A DNA stretch of 58,910 nucleotides from Streptomyces thinghirensis. Its GTDB lineage: Bacteria; Actinomycetota; Actinomycetia; Streptomycetales; Streptomycetaceae. Below the pieces are notes generated by a model that worked only from the letters and a program-made list of their open reading frames with translations, searched no databases and was not told the DNA's origin. Where the stretch lies: contig JAKFGP010000037.1 of the NCBI GenBank assembly GCA_021502835.1, forward strand, positions 1 through 58,910, given 5' to 3'. This document shows, one piece after another, positions 9,702 through 19,000 of this stretch; the first letter of the stretch is position 1, and each line of letters opens with the position of its first letter. The position numbers were made by a program, and so were the translations under genes.

Positions 9702-11135
9702 ATGGCACCTGTTTTCGAGTACGCACCGGCGCCGGAGTCCCGCGCGGTCGTCGACATCGCTCCCTCCTACGGCCTGTTCATCGACGGCGAGTTCACCGAG
9801 GCCGCCGACGGCAGAGTCTTCAAGACGGTCTCCCCGTCCACCGAGGAGGTCCTCTCCGAGGTCGCCGAGGCGGGCGAGGCGGACGTCAATCGCGCCGTCG
9901 CGGCCGCCCGCAAGGCCTTCGAGAAGTGGTCGGCGCTCCCGGGCTCCGGAGCGCGCGAAGTACCTCTTCCGCATCGCCCGCATCATCCAGGAACGCAGCC
10001 GCGAGCTGGCCGTCCTCGAGACCCTCGACAACGGCAAGCCGATCAGGAGACCCGCGACGCGGACCTCCCCCTGGTCGCCGCGCACTTCTTCTACTACGCG
10101 GGCTGGGCCGACAAGCTCGACCACGCCGGCTACGGCGCGAACCCGAGGCCGCTGGGCGTCGCGGGCCAGGTCATCCCCTGGAACCCCCCTCCTGATGCTC
10201 GCGTGGAAGATCGCTCCGGCGCTCGCGACCGGCAACACGGTCGTCCTCAAGCCCCGCCGAGACGACCCCCTGTCCGCGCTGTTCTTCGCGGACATCTGCC
10301 GTCAGGCGGGCCTGCCCAGGGGCGTCGTCAACATCATCACCGGTGACGGCCGCGCCGGAGCCGCGCTGACCGCCCACCCCGACGTGAACAAGGTCGCCTT
10401 CACCGGCTCCACGGCCGTCGGCAAGCAGATCGCGCGCACGGTCGCGGGCACCCGCAAGAAGCTGACGCTCGAACTCCGGCGGCAAGGGCGCCAACATCGT
10501 CTTCGACGACGCGCCGATCGACCAGGCCGTCGAGGGCATCGTCAGCGGCATCTTCTTCAACCAGGGCCAGGTCTGCTGCGCGGGCTCCCGCCTGCTGGTC
10601 CAGGAGTCGATCCACGACGAGCTGCTGGACTCCCTCAAGCGCAGGCTCTCCACCCTCCGCCTGGGCGACCCGCTGGACAAGAACACCGACATCGGCGCGA
10701 TCAACTCCGCCGAGCAGCTGGCCCGATCACCGCGCTGGCCGACCAGGGCGAGGCGGAGAGTGCCGAGCGCTGGTCCCCGGTCTGCGAACTGCCGTCGGCC
10801 GGTTACTGGTTCGCCCCGACGCTCTTCACGAACGTCACCCAGGCGCACACGGTGGCCCGCGACGAGATCTTCGGCCCGGTGCTGTCGGTACTGACCTTCC
10901 GTACGCCGGATGAGGCGGTCGCCAAGGCCAACAACACGCCGTACGGCCTCTCCGCGGGCATCTGACGGAGAAGGGTTCGCGCATCCTGGCGGTCGCGAAC
11001 AAGCTCCGCGCGGGTGTGATCTGGTCCAACACGTTCAACAAGTTCGATCCGACGTCGCCGTTCGGCGGCTACAAGGAGTCGGGCTTCGGCCGCGAGGGCG
11101 GCCGCCACGGCCTGGAGGCGTACCTCGATGTCTGA
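9702..11135 (+). CDS. aldehyde dehydrogenase (catalytically complete)
   Basis: NAD(P)-dependent aldehyde dehydrogenase of about 478 aa. The catalytic cysteine lies in FNQGQVCCAGSRL, the general-base glutamate at the LTLEL/GGKGANIVF junction, and the cofactor loop is KVAFTGSTAVGK. The C-terminal signatures PTLFTNV, EIFGPVLSVLTF and SPFGGYKESGFGREGG are also present. It probably oxidises the acetaldehyde or glyceraldehyde products of DeoC; that role rests on operon context. It starts 5 bases after deoC and overlaps the next gene by 8 bases, so the three are co-transcribed. Frame breaks lie near 9952, 10046, 10190, 10255, 10487, 10727 and 10965. Confidence 0.85.
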
Positions 11136-12027
11136 GCGACTCAATGTGCTGAAGACCTACAAGCTGTACGTCGGCGGGAAGTTCCCGCGTTCCGAGAGCG
11201 GCCGGGTGTACGAGGTGACCGACGCAAAGGGCAAGTGGCTGGCGAACGCCCCGCTCTCCTCCCGCAAGGACGCCCGTGACGCGGTGGTCGCCGCGCCAAG
11301 GCGTTCGGCGGCTGGTCCGGCGCGACGGCGTACAACCGCGCCAGATCCTCTACCGGATCGCCGAGATGCTGGAGGGCCGCCGCGATCAGTACGTGGCGGA
11401 GGTCGCCGACGCCGAGGGCCTGTCGAAGTCGAAGGCGGCGGCGCAGGTCGACGCCGCGATCGACCGCTGGGTCTGGTACGCGGGGCTGGACCGACAAGAT
11501 CGCCCAGGTGGTCGGCGGCGGCAACCCGGTCGCGGGCCCCCTTCTTCAACCTGTCCTCCCCGGAGCCGACCGGCGTCGTCGCCGTCCTGGCCCCGCAGGA
11601 GTCGTCGCTGCTCGGCCTGGTCTCGGTCGTCGCCCCGGTCATCGCGACCGGCAACACTGGCGGTCGTGGTGGCGTCGGAGAGGTCGCCCCTCCCCGCCCC
11701 TCTCCCTGGGCGAGGTCCTGGCCACCTCCGACCTCCCCCGGCGGCGTGGTGGAACATCCTCACCGGCCGTACGGCCGAGATCGCCACCCCCCTCGCCTCC
11801 CACCAGGACGTCAACGCGATCGACCTCACAGGGGGCCGACGAGGCGCTGGCGAAGGAGCTGGAGATCGCGGCGGCCGACAACCTCCAAGCGCGTCCTGCG
11901 TCCACAGCCTGTGGACGACGCCGACTGGTCGGCGACGCCGGGCACCGACCGCATGACGGCGTTCCTGGAGACGAAGACGGTCTGGCACCCGACGGGAGCG
12001 CTGGGCGCTTCCGGCTCGTCGTACTGA
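11128..12027 (+). CDS. short aldehyde-dehydrogenase-like protein lacking the catalytic half
   Basis: It begins MSERLNVLKTYKLYVGGKFPR inside the end of the preceding gene. It keeps the ALDH N-terminal and cofactor-binding region (FNLSSPEPTGVVAVLAPQESSLLG, then GVVNILTG and DVNAIDLTGADEAL) but ends at about 300 aa, where a normal family member would reach its catalytic Glu and Cys. The ending TKTVWHPTGALGASGSSY is clean and lies just before a terminator, so the short length looks genuine rather than an artefact. The protein may pair with the full-length enzyme or be a pseudoenzyme. Several frame breaks occur (about 11295, 11490, 11540, 11660, 11690, 11750, 11830, 11885). Confidence 0.75.
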   Translation: MSERLNVLKTYKLYVGGKFPRSESGRVYEVTDAKGKWLANAPLSSRKDARDAVVAAPRRSAAGPARRRTTAPDPLPDRRDAGGPPRSVRGGGRRRRGPVEVEGGGAGRRRDRPLGLVRGAGPTRSPRWSAAATRSRAPFFNLSSPEPTGVVAVLAPQESSLLGLVSVVAPVIATGNTGGRGGVGEVAPPRPSPWARSWPPPTSPGGVVEHPHRPYGRDRHPPRLPPGRQRDRPHRGPTRRWRRSWRSRRPTTSKRVLRPQPVDDADWSATPGTDRMTAFLETKTVWHPTGALGASGSSY

Positions 12028-12070
12028 GCCGCCACCGGGTCCGGGGCGCACCCGCGCCGCACCCACGGGA

Positions 12071-12109
12071 CGAGCCGCGCCTTCCCTCCGTCCGGGAAGG
12101 CGCGGCTCG
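12071..12109. terminator. perfect 16-bp stem-loop terminator
   Basis: Arms 12071-12086 (cgagccgcgccttccc) and 12094-12109 are exact complements with a 7-nt loop. It lies between the convergent deoC-ALDH operon and the small secreted-protein gene and can serve both. Confidence 0.85.
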
Positions 12110-12124
12110 GCGGTCGCCGGACCG

Positions 12125-12531
12125 TCAGCGCACCAGCCCGGTCACCTGCCCCACCACCGGCACGGCACCCAGGGACTGGGCCTGGGCCACCGGTCCGGTC
12201 AGGGCGGTGGACGCCAGCGGCTGGAAGTCGGCGACCTTCGTGCCGACGCCGTTGTCCAGCGGGTCGACGCCGGTGCCGGCCAGCGGGTTGGGCTTGAGGT
12301 CGGCGACCGGGCCGGTGACGTAGCCGACCATGCCGGTCACGGCCTGCAGGCCGGCCTGCGGGTCGATGTTGCCCATCGAGGGAGTGGGCCGAGTGTGCGC
12401 CAGGCCGGCGATCGTCTCGCCGCCGTCCGCGGAGGCCGTCCCCGCTCCTGCCGCCAGGGCGGCTCCGGTGGTCGCGAGGGCGACCAGGGCGCGCTGTGCG
12501 TGCGGGTGCGGGGGGACGCGTGTCGGGCCAT
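12125..12531 (-). CDS. small secreted protein, function unknown
   Basis: About 135 aa. After joining a frame break near 12487, the N-terminus is a signal peptide: basic MARHASPRTRT, hydrophobic ALVALATTGAALAAGAG and a cleavage site after TASA. The mature part (MGNIDPQAGLQAVTGMVGYVTG ... LGAVPVVGQVTGLVR) is rich in Gly, Val and Ala without cysteines or a recognised domain. ATG 12531 is chosen because AGAGGT lies about 9 bases upstream. It is divergent from the uridine-kinase-like gene. Confidence 0.65.
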
Positions 12532-12692
12532 CGCTGCTGCCACCTCTTGGTGTGCAGGTTGCCTACGGACTACCGTGCTAACAGTACGGATCGTGATCAG
12601 GTCACCGCGTACGGTGACCCGACGCGTGACGCGTGCGGCAAAGTCCTTCCGCGGTCGTACGGCGGCCGTTCGATGCCTCAGACTGGTGTCCC

Positions 12693-13328
12693 GTGAGCTC
12701 CCATCCGCCCATACCGACGCGAGTCGTGCTGCTCTGCGGCCCTTCCGGCTCCGGCAAGTCCCTCCTCGCCGCCCGCTCCGGTCTTCCGGTGCTGCGGCTC
12801 GACGACTCCTACAGGGGAGGGCACCGACCGACGCTGCCGCTGGTGCCTAGAGCTCCGACATCGACTGGGACCACCCCGGGTCGTGGGACGCGGACACGGC
12901 CGTCGCCGCCATCACGGAGCTGTGCCGCACCGGCCGTCATGCGTGTTGCCCCTCTACGACCTCGCGCTCAGCGCCCGGACCGGCGAGGAGACGATCGACA
13001 TCGGGCGCACCCCGCTGTTCCTCGCGGAGGGCATCTTCGCCGCCGAGATCGTGGCGCGCTGCCGGGAACTGGGCGTGCTCGCCGACGCGCTGTGCCTGAG
13101 CCGGGGCCCGCTGACGACCTTCCGCCGCCGCTTCCTGCAGGATCTGCGAGAGGCCGCAAGTCCGTGCCGTTCCTGATGCGCCGCGGCTGGCGGCTGATGC
13201 GGCAGGAGCGGTCGGTCATCGCCCGTCAGACGGCCCTGGGCGCCCACGCCTGCGACCGGGACGAGGCGATGGGCCGCCTGGCCGCCGCCGCGGCGGGCAG
13301 GTGCGCCACGGTGCGTACGGCCGCGTAA
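12693..13328 (+). CDS. uridine-kinase-like P-loop NTPase
   Basis: Nucleoside/nucleotide kinase fold of about 210 aa. It begins MSSHPPIPTRVVLLCGPSGSGKS, where GPSGSGKS is the Walker A loop; RLDDSY resembles the LDDFY substrate motif of uridine kinases. Later segments are YDLALSARTGEETIDIGRTPLFLAEGIFAAEI (Walker-B-like, lid and base region) and SVPFLMRRGWRLMRQERSVI. Phosphorylation of uridine/cytidine is the family prediction but the substrate is untested. Frame breaks lie near 12815-12860, 12935 and 13150. It sits among nucleoside-salvage genes but shows no palindrome in its promoter region. Confidence 0.7.
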   Translation: MSSHPPIPTRVVLLCGPSGSGKSLLAARSGLPVLRLDDSYRGGHRPTLPLVPRAPTSTGTTPGRGTRTRPSPPSRSCAAPAVMRVAPLRPRAQRPDRRGDDRHRAHPAVPRGGHLRRRDRGALPGTGRARRRAVPEPGPADDLPPPLPAGSARGRKSVPFLMRRGWRLMRQERSVIARQTALGAHACDRDEAMGRLAAAAAGRCATVRTAA

Positions 13329-13344
13329 AGCGCGTCCGCACACA

Positions 13345-13390
13345 GAGAAGCGGGATTGGACGGACCCCCGGCCCTCCAGTCCCGCTCTCC
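13345..13390. terminator. convergent stem-loop terminator
   Basis: agcgggattgga (13349-13360) pairs with tccagtcccgct (13375-13386), with one G-U pair, between the convergent kinase and sigQ genes. It is followed at 13394-13458 by a degenerate run of cccccgtg/t repeats. Confidence 0.7.
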
Positions 13391-13533
13391 TTGTGCTCCC
13401 CCGTGTCCCCCGTGCTTCCCCCGTGTCCCCCGTTGTTCCCCCGTGGTGCTTCCCCGTGAGTAAGAGCCCGGCGTCCTCCCCCTGATACACCCCGGCTCCT
13501 ACTTTTTTCGCTGGGCCCCTGGCCCGCCGTCCT

Positions 13534-14275
13534 TCAGGCGACCAACTCGCCGAAGGCGTCCCTCCCGGTCACGGCCGAAGCTGAGGACCTCGTCCTCGCG
13601 CAGCCGGCGGAGCGACCGCCAGATGCTGGACTTCACCGTGCCGACACTGATGTCGAGGATGTCCGCGATCTCCGGGTCCGTGCGGCCCTCTAGTAGCGCA
13701 GGACCAGCATGGTGCGCTGGAGTTCGGGCAGCCAGGCCAGCGCCTGCCACAGGACCGTGCGCAGTTCGGTGCCGCGCATCGCGTCCGTGTCGCCGGCCGT
13801 CTCCGGCAGTTCCTCGGTCGGGTACTCGTTGAGCTTGCGGCGCCGCCAGGCGCTGATGTGCAGGTTGGTCATGGTGCGGCGGAGGTATCCGCCGACCGCC
13901 GCCTTGTCACTGATCCGCTCCCACGCCCGGTACGTCGAGAACAGCGCGCTCTGCAGCAGGTCCTCGGCCTCGAAGCGGTCGCCGGTGAGGTGGTAGGCGG
14001 TGGCGTACAGGGAGGCGCGGCGCTCCCGGACGTAGGCGGTGAACTCCGCCTCCGACAGCGAGCGACGCTCCCCTCTGCCTCCCCGTACGCGGTTCCCCGT
14101 ACGTCTCCCCTGGTGGGCGTCGACCACCGCCATGTAAGCGGTGTGCTGACCGCCCGGTGCCGCGAGCGCACCCCCGCCCGCTCACGGCACCGGACTTCTC
14201 GGAACCCCGGTGTGTGTGCACGTCGTGCAGACGCGTGACCACTGCGCTGGTGCTGGTGCCCTTCAGCGTGTTCAT
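13534..14275 (-). CDS. sigQ: ECF sigma factor SigQ (SigE-type family)
   Basis: Extracytoplasmic-function sigma factor. Region 2 is seen in FTAYVRERRASLYATAYHLTGDRFEAEDLLQSALFSTYRAW, written here only as a span, and region 4 in EGRTDPEIADILDISVGTVKSSIWRSLRRLRE. Its position divergent from afsQ1-afsQ2 identifies it as SigQ. In S. coelicolor, SigQ counteracts AfsQ1 in antibiotic control under nitrogen stress (recalled from the literature). Frame breaks lie near 14160, 13690 and 13560; repairing the last gives the normal end DAFGELVA with a stop at 13534-13536. The start MNTLKG at 14275 is tentative; ATG 14133 (MAVVDAHQG) is the alternative. Confidence 0.85.
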
Positions 14276-14356
14276 CTCGCGCCCCCGTCGTGGACTTCCG
14301 GTGTTGCCTGTGACGAGAAAGCTTGCGCGGCGACTTCATGGCCGTGTCCGCCGACT

Positions 14357-14372
14357 GTCACAGAGCTGTCAC
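14357..14372. promoter_or_regulatory. AfsQ1 box (GTCAC-N6-GTCAC)
   Basis: Two GTCAC repeats separated by 6 bases lie between sigQ and afsQ1, matching the published AfsQ1 consensus GTnAC-N6-GTnAC. A third GTCAC follows at 14381-14385. This suggests direct control of sigQ and of the afsQ operon by AfsQ1. Confidence 0.8.
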
Positions 14373-14485
14373 AGGGGTCCGTCACGGTCGCACCACCGTT
14401 CCTTCACAGGGTCCGGCGGCGTGGCGGGGGCCCCATCCGGACCCACAGGTCGAACCGCACACCCTCCATGGGCCAGAATGAGCCC

Positions 14486-15163
14486 GTGCCTTCCCTGTTG
14501 CTGATCGAGGACGACGACGCCATCCCGTACGGCCCTGGAGCTCTCCTGGCCCGCCAGGGCCACCGGGTGGCCACCGCTGCCAGCGGTGAGGACGGTCTGA
14601 AGCTGTTGCGCGAGCAGCGGCCGGACCTGATCGTGCTGGACGTGATGCTGCCCGGCATCGACGGTTTCGAGGTGTGCCGTCGCATCCGGCGCACCGACCA
14701 GCTGCCGATCATCCTGCTGACCGCGCGCAACGACGACATCGACGTGGTCGTCGGTCTCGAGTCGGGCGCCGACGACTACGTCGTCAAACCCGTCCAGGGC
14801 CGGGTGCTGGACGCCCGTATCCGGGCCGTGCTGCGGCGCGGGGAGCGGGAGTCGACCGACTCGGCGAGCTTCGGCGGCCTGGTCATCGACCGGTCGGCGA
14901 TGACCGTGACGAAGAACGGCGAGGATCTCCAGCTCACGCCGACCGAGCTGCGGCTGCTGCTCGAACTGAGCCGGCGGCCGGGGCAGGCGCTGTCCCGGCA
15001 GCAGTTGCTGCGGCTGGTGTGGGAGCACGACTACCTCGGTGACTCCCGGCTGGTGGACGCCTGCGTGCAGCGGCTGCGCGCCAAGGTCGAGGACGTGCCG
15101 TCGTCCCCGACCCTGATCCGTACCGTGCGGGGTGTCGGCTACCGGCTGGATCCGCCTCAGTGA
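14486..15163 (+). CDS. afsQ1: response regulator AfsQ1
   Basis: OmpR/PhoB-family response regulator of 225 aa. The receiver domain has acidic residues IEDDD, the phosphorylated Asp in LIVLDVMLPG, the Thr in ILLTARND and the Lys in DYVVKPV. The C-terminal winged helix contains LTPTELRLLLELSRRPG and TVRGVGYRLDPP. The stretch IPYGPGALLARQ replaces the expected IRTALELSLxRQ: one base gained and one lost within about 30 bases, so the error is local and the frame recovers. The GTG start gives an N-terminus of MPSLLLIEDDD. Its 3' end overlaps afsQ2 by 4 bases. It pairs with AfsQ2 to control antibiotic synthesis and nitrogen response in S. coelicolor. Confidence 0.92.
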   Translation: MPSLLLIEDDDAIPYGPGALLARQGHRVATAASGEDGLKLLREQRPDLIVLDVMLPGIDGFEVCRRIRRTDQLPIILLTARNDDIDVVVGLESGADDYVVKPVQGRVLDARIRAVLRRGERESTDSASFGGLVIDRSAMTVTKNGEDLQLTPTELRLLLELSRRPGQALSRQQLLRLVWEHDYLGDSRLVDACVQRLRAKVEDVPSSPTLIRTVRGVGYRLDPPQ

Positions 15164-16773
15164 CACAGGAACACCAGGGGGGTTCACGCGGCTGGGTCGC
15201 GGCTCGCAAGGGAGTCTGGTCCTGGCTGCGCTTCACCAGCCTGCGCCTGCGGCTGGTCCTCGTCTTCGGTCTCGTCGCGCTCACCGCCGCCGTGTCCGCG
15301 TCCGGCATCGCCTACTGGCTGAACCGGGAGGCGGTGCTCACCCGCGCCCAGGACGCGGTGCTGCGCGACTTCGAGCGGGAGATGCAGAACCGGGCGGGCG
15401 CGCTGCCCGAGCGCCCCACCCAGGACGAGTTGCAGCACACCGCGGGACAGATGGCCAACAGCAGCCAGCGGTTCAGCGTGCTGCTGGTCGCCGAGAACGC
15501 CGCCGGCGAGACCGTGTACGGCGGTTCCGGCGGCCTGGGCGGCTTCGCGCTCTCCGACGTGCCCGAGTCGCTGCGCACCGCGGTGAACAAGGAGCAGAAG
15601 GTCACCCCGGCCAACCAACACGCGTACCACCTGTACTGGCAGCGGATCACCGACGACGACACCCCCTACCTGGTGGCCGGGACGAAGGTGATCGGCGGCG
15701 GGGCCACCGGTTACATGCTCAAGTCGCTGGAACCGGAGGCCAAGGACCTGAACTCGCTCGCCTGGTCGCTGGGGATCGCCACCGCACTCGCCCTGCTCGG
15801 CTCCGCGCTGCTCGCGCAGGCGCTGGCGACGACCGTGCTGAAGCCGGTGCACCGGCTCGGGGTCGCGGCGCGGCGCCTCGGCGAGGGCAGGCTGGACACC
15901 CGGCTGCGGGTGTCCGGCACCGACGAACTGGCGGATCTGTCCCGGACGTTCAACAGCGCCGCCGAGGCGCTGGAGAAGCGGGTCGCGGACGATGGCGGGC
16001 CGGGGAGCAGGCCTCGCGGCGGTTCGTGGCGGACATGAGCCACGAGCTGCGCACGCCGCTGACGGCGATCACCGCCGTCACGGAGGTGCTGGAGGAGGAG
16101 CGCTGGAGTTCGAGGGCGGCGGCTTCGACCCGATGATCGAGCCCGCCGTGCGGCTGGTGGTCAGTGAGACGCGGCGGCTGAACGACCTGGTGGAGAACCT
16201 GATGGAGGTCACCCCGCTTCGACGCGGGCACCGCCCCGGCTGGTCCTGGACGACGTCGACGTCGCCGACCAGATCACCGCCTGCATCGACGCCCGCGCCT
16301 GGCTGGACGCCGTCGACCTGGACGCCGAGCGCGGCATCCACGCCCGTCTCGACCCGCGCCGCCTGGACGTGATCCTGGCCAACCTGATCGGCAACGCGCT
16401 CAAGCACGGCGGGTCGCCGGTGCGGGGTGTCGGTCGCGCGGGCGGACGACGAGGGTGGTCATCCGGGTGCGGGACCACGGGCCCGGCATCCCGAGGACGT
16501 CCTGCCGCACGTCTTCGACCGCTTCTACAAGGCGGGCGCCTCCCGGCCGCGCTCCGAGGGCAGCAGGCTCGGCTCTGTCCATCGCCCTGGAGAACGCGCA
16601 CATCCACGGCGGTGGGATCACGCCGCCGAGAACTCCCCCGAGGGCGGTGCGGTGTTCACGCTGCGGCTGCCGCAGGACCCGCCGGCGGACGAGGACGCCG
16701 AGAGACGCCGAGGACGCCAGGGGTACCTCGGGTGACGGGAGCACGGGCGAGGACGCGGAAGGGACAGGTCTGA
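15160..16773 (+). CDS. afsQ2: sensor histidine kinase AfsQ2
   Basis: Membrane histidine kinase of about 535 aa. An N-terminal transmembrane helix (LRLVLVFGLVALTAAVSASGIAYWL) and a second one (LGIATALALLGSALLAQAL) bracket an extracytoplasmic sensor of about 150 residues. HAMP follows (VLKPVHRLGVAARRLGEG), then the phospho-acceptor His in FVADMSHELRTPLTAI, the N box NLIGNALKHG and the G boxes DHGPGIP and GLSIA. Frame breaks cluster after 15990 (near 16005, 16095, 16215, 16425, 16490, 16570, 16620 and 16700). The reconstructed tail ends RKGQV with a stop at 16771-16773, overlapping the next ATG (TGATG). GTG 15160 overlaps the afsQ1 stop. Confidence 0.88.
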
Positions 16774-17396
16774 TGACCGTACGCCGCCTGTCGGCACTGC
16801 TCGGGCTGGCCGTGCTGGCCACGCTGCTCGCCGAGGTGCGGCATCCGGGCCACGGAGGTGCCCACGGACTACGGTCCCGCTCCCTCGCGGGTGCATTTGC
16901 TCGCTCGCCGAGCCGGACGTGTCGACGCAGGCGGCGCCCGGCGTGCCGGTGCAGGTCTTCCCTTTGTGCGGGTCCACTCGCTGGTGGCCGTGGACCGGAC
17001 GGTGCCGGGTGCCGAGACGGCGCGTGGACTCGGGCGGCGGGGTACTGGTGGCGCAGGGGCTGCTGAACGAGTTGGCGGCGCCGCCGTCGGCCGGCGAAGG
17101 AGGGCCGGGTACACCTGCGGACGTACGCCGCGGCGTCACCGTGACCGGCCCGCGCCCCGGCGACCCGGAGGACACCCTGCGGCTCGACGTCGCCCCCCGA
17201 CGACCTCACGTCGTACGCCGCCGCCCGGGTCGTCTGCACCCACACTCTCCGACTCGGCCGCCCGGGCGGGGGTGACGCTTTCCGTCGTCCTGGCCGGCCC
17301 CGGCGACCGGCCCCGCACGCCCGCCGCGATGCCACGGACGGGTCGCGCCCGGCCGGGCAGCAACAGGCCGCGGCGGGCGAGGTCCTGGGCAACTGA
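16773..17396 (+). CDS. lipoprotein downstream of afsQ2
   Basis: The start codon overlaps the afsQ2 stop, so it is the third gene of the afsQ operon. The N-terminus MTVRRLSALLGLAVLATLLA is a signal peptide; after a frame repair near 16833 a lipobox LLA-GC and the start of the mature protein (GIRATEVPTDYGPAPSRVH) appear. Further segments include QVFPLCGST, VLVAQGLLNELAAPPS and GVTVTGPRPGDPEDTLRLD. It ends AGEVLGN with a stop at 17394-17396. The family has no assigned role; co-transcription with AfsQ2 suggests a link to sensing at the cell surface (inference). It is heavily frameshifted. Confidence 0.65.
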
Positions 17397-17529
17397 CGGC
17401 CCCGCGACCGGCGGGGGCGGGCGAGGCGCAGGCAGCACCGTGGGCCGTGTGGCCGCAAACTTCACCCTTGCGGAGGAGGCCGGAACCGAGTGCGGCGGCG
17501 GCCGCGATCTGAGGATAAATTACGGCGTC

Positions 17530-18089
17530 ATGGGGTTCCTCGGCGGCGGCGCCATCTCCACATCCGATGGCGTGGGAAGTGTCCTCCTGGTCGCACATCT
17601 CGCGTTCGTCGCCTGGTACGCTGCGACCACTGGGACATCCCCCTGGCTGCCGCCCAACCTGCGACCGCTCGACGGGGTTCACGCCGACCTGGCGCTCGGC
17701 TTGTGCGGCGGCCGGGCCATCGGCGGGTCGCTCGCCTGCTGGGCGCCGCTGAGCGTGCTGCTATGATGGCGGGCGGCCGGCTGACCGTGCCGCTGGCCGC
17801 CCTGTTGCGCACCATGGCGGCGGCGGCCACTTGTCACTGGGCATCGAACACTCCAGACCAGGGTGCCAGCAGGTCGTCGACGTCGACTCGCTGCTCCTTA
17901 ACGGCGGGCGTGGCCCTGGCACACCTCGCCCTCGTCCCGCGGGCCAGGACCCGGCCTCCGTCACGGGTCCGAGCAGGGGTACCAGGGAGACGCCCCCGGG
18001 ATGAGCCCCCTCAGGGGTCCGGACCCGACGATTCCCAAGGGTCGGTATCGCCCCGTGTAGAGCGACACTTGTTCCGTTCGTCTCCGTAG
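17530..18089 (+). CDS. VanZ-like membrane protein (frameshifted)
   Basis: A hydrophobic start (VGSVLLVAHLAFVAWYAATT) is followed by PPNLRPLDGVHADLALG, and after frame repair by RAIGGSL..APLSVLLPM and further membrane segments with LAHLALVPRAR. This matches the layout of VanZ-domain proteins, small four-helix membrane proteins originally linked to teicoplanin resistance. Breaks occur near 17640, 17710, 17765 and in the last 200 bases, so the stop is uncertain (18062-18089). ATG 17530 is the first start in the correct frame. Function unknown. Confidence 0.45.
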
Positions 18090-18176
18090 CGTGGAAGGCA
18101 GAATGAAGGGGAAGCCGATCGGCAGCCCTACACGCTCACAAGGGCCGCGATCCCGCCTCGCCCGCCCAACGGCCAC

Positions 18177-18346
18177 ATGATCTGGCAGGTGTGCGCCGCG
18201 CTGGCCCGGCGCTTCGGCACCTCCACCACCACGATGCGGACGGTCTTCATTCGTTGCCTCCTGCACCTGCTGCCGGCCAGTTCACGCTCCTCGCCCTGTG
18301 GCTCCCTGCTGCCGTCCGAGGAGAGGCCGCCCGTACGGCCTGGTGA
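18177..18346 (+). CDS. short hypothetical protein, probably truncated by frameshift
   Basis: The reading MIWQVCAALARRFGTSTTTM followed by RTVFIRCLLHLLPAS uses almost only G/C-ending codons. A frame change near 18275 continues as FTLLALWLPAAVRGEAARTAW. It looks like a real small amphipathic or membrane protein, but neither family nor true boundaries can be given. The opposite strand of the same region has poor codon use. Confidence 0.3.
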
Positions 18347-18399
18347 CGGGCGTACGAGGCCGTGACGGCGGACGATGAACGTACACTCTCCTCTGGACA

Positions 18400-18436
18400 C
18401 CGATGGGGCACCGGGACACCGGGTGCGCCCCATCGG
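18400..18436. terminator. inverted repeat, possible terminator
   Basis: ccgatggggca(cc) at 18400-18412 pairs imperfectly with gggtgcgccccatcgg at 18421-18436. The arm sequence resembles the terminator at 6421-6456. It lies between the short ORF and the fragment read on the other strand. Confidence 0.5.
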
Positions 18437-18627
18437 CGCGTGGGAGGGGCGGGGAGGCGGAGAGGCGGGGCTCAGCCGCGATCGGGAGGCCGTTAACCGG
18501 CAGGCCCTGGGTGGGCAGGCCGCTTGGCGAGCATATTCCGCCGAGTAGACCGGCGACCGGCCTGGTCGGGCCCTCCGAGAGCGCTGCTGTTCGGCTACCT
18601 GCTCGACCACCGGCTGGGCGGCCCCGG

Positions 18628-18838
18628 TCAGACCCGCGCGGAGACGTGGCGGCCCTGCTCCAGAATGTTGCCCGCGCCGGGCACCACCTGGGAGACCGCC
18701 CGGTCTCCGCCGAAGCCGATGCGGGCGACCAGAGTCACCGTCTAGGCGGTGTCCGGCAGCTCCGGGACGCGGTGTGCCCTCGCCGCGCGGCGGCGAAGAA
18801 GGCGGCACCGAGGGCGGCGACGCCGAAGGGATCTTAGC
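18628..18838 (-). CDS. unrecognised coding fragment
   Basis: The minus strand reads GVAALGAAFFAAARRG and then, after frame changes, TVTLVARIGFGGDRAVSQVV and PGAGNILEQGRHVSARV to a stop at 18628. Codon third positions are almost all G/C, which supports coding. The start is not found because the upstream sequence is broken. Small membrane or secreted protein; family not recognised. It lies downstream of add on the same strand. Confidence 0.3.
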
Positions 18839-19000
18839 GGCGAGACTGCTTCAGCAATGCGGTCACTCAAATGGGATGACGGGGATGTGCCAGGCGGTCC
18901 TGAACGTAAACACGCGACCCGCCTTCCGGCAGAAGCATCGAAACCTGCGGGACGGATTGTGAAAGCCCGTCCGCAGCTCCGTATTACCGTCGACTCCCGC

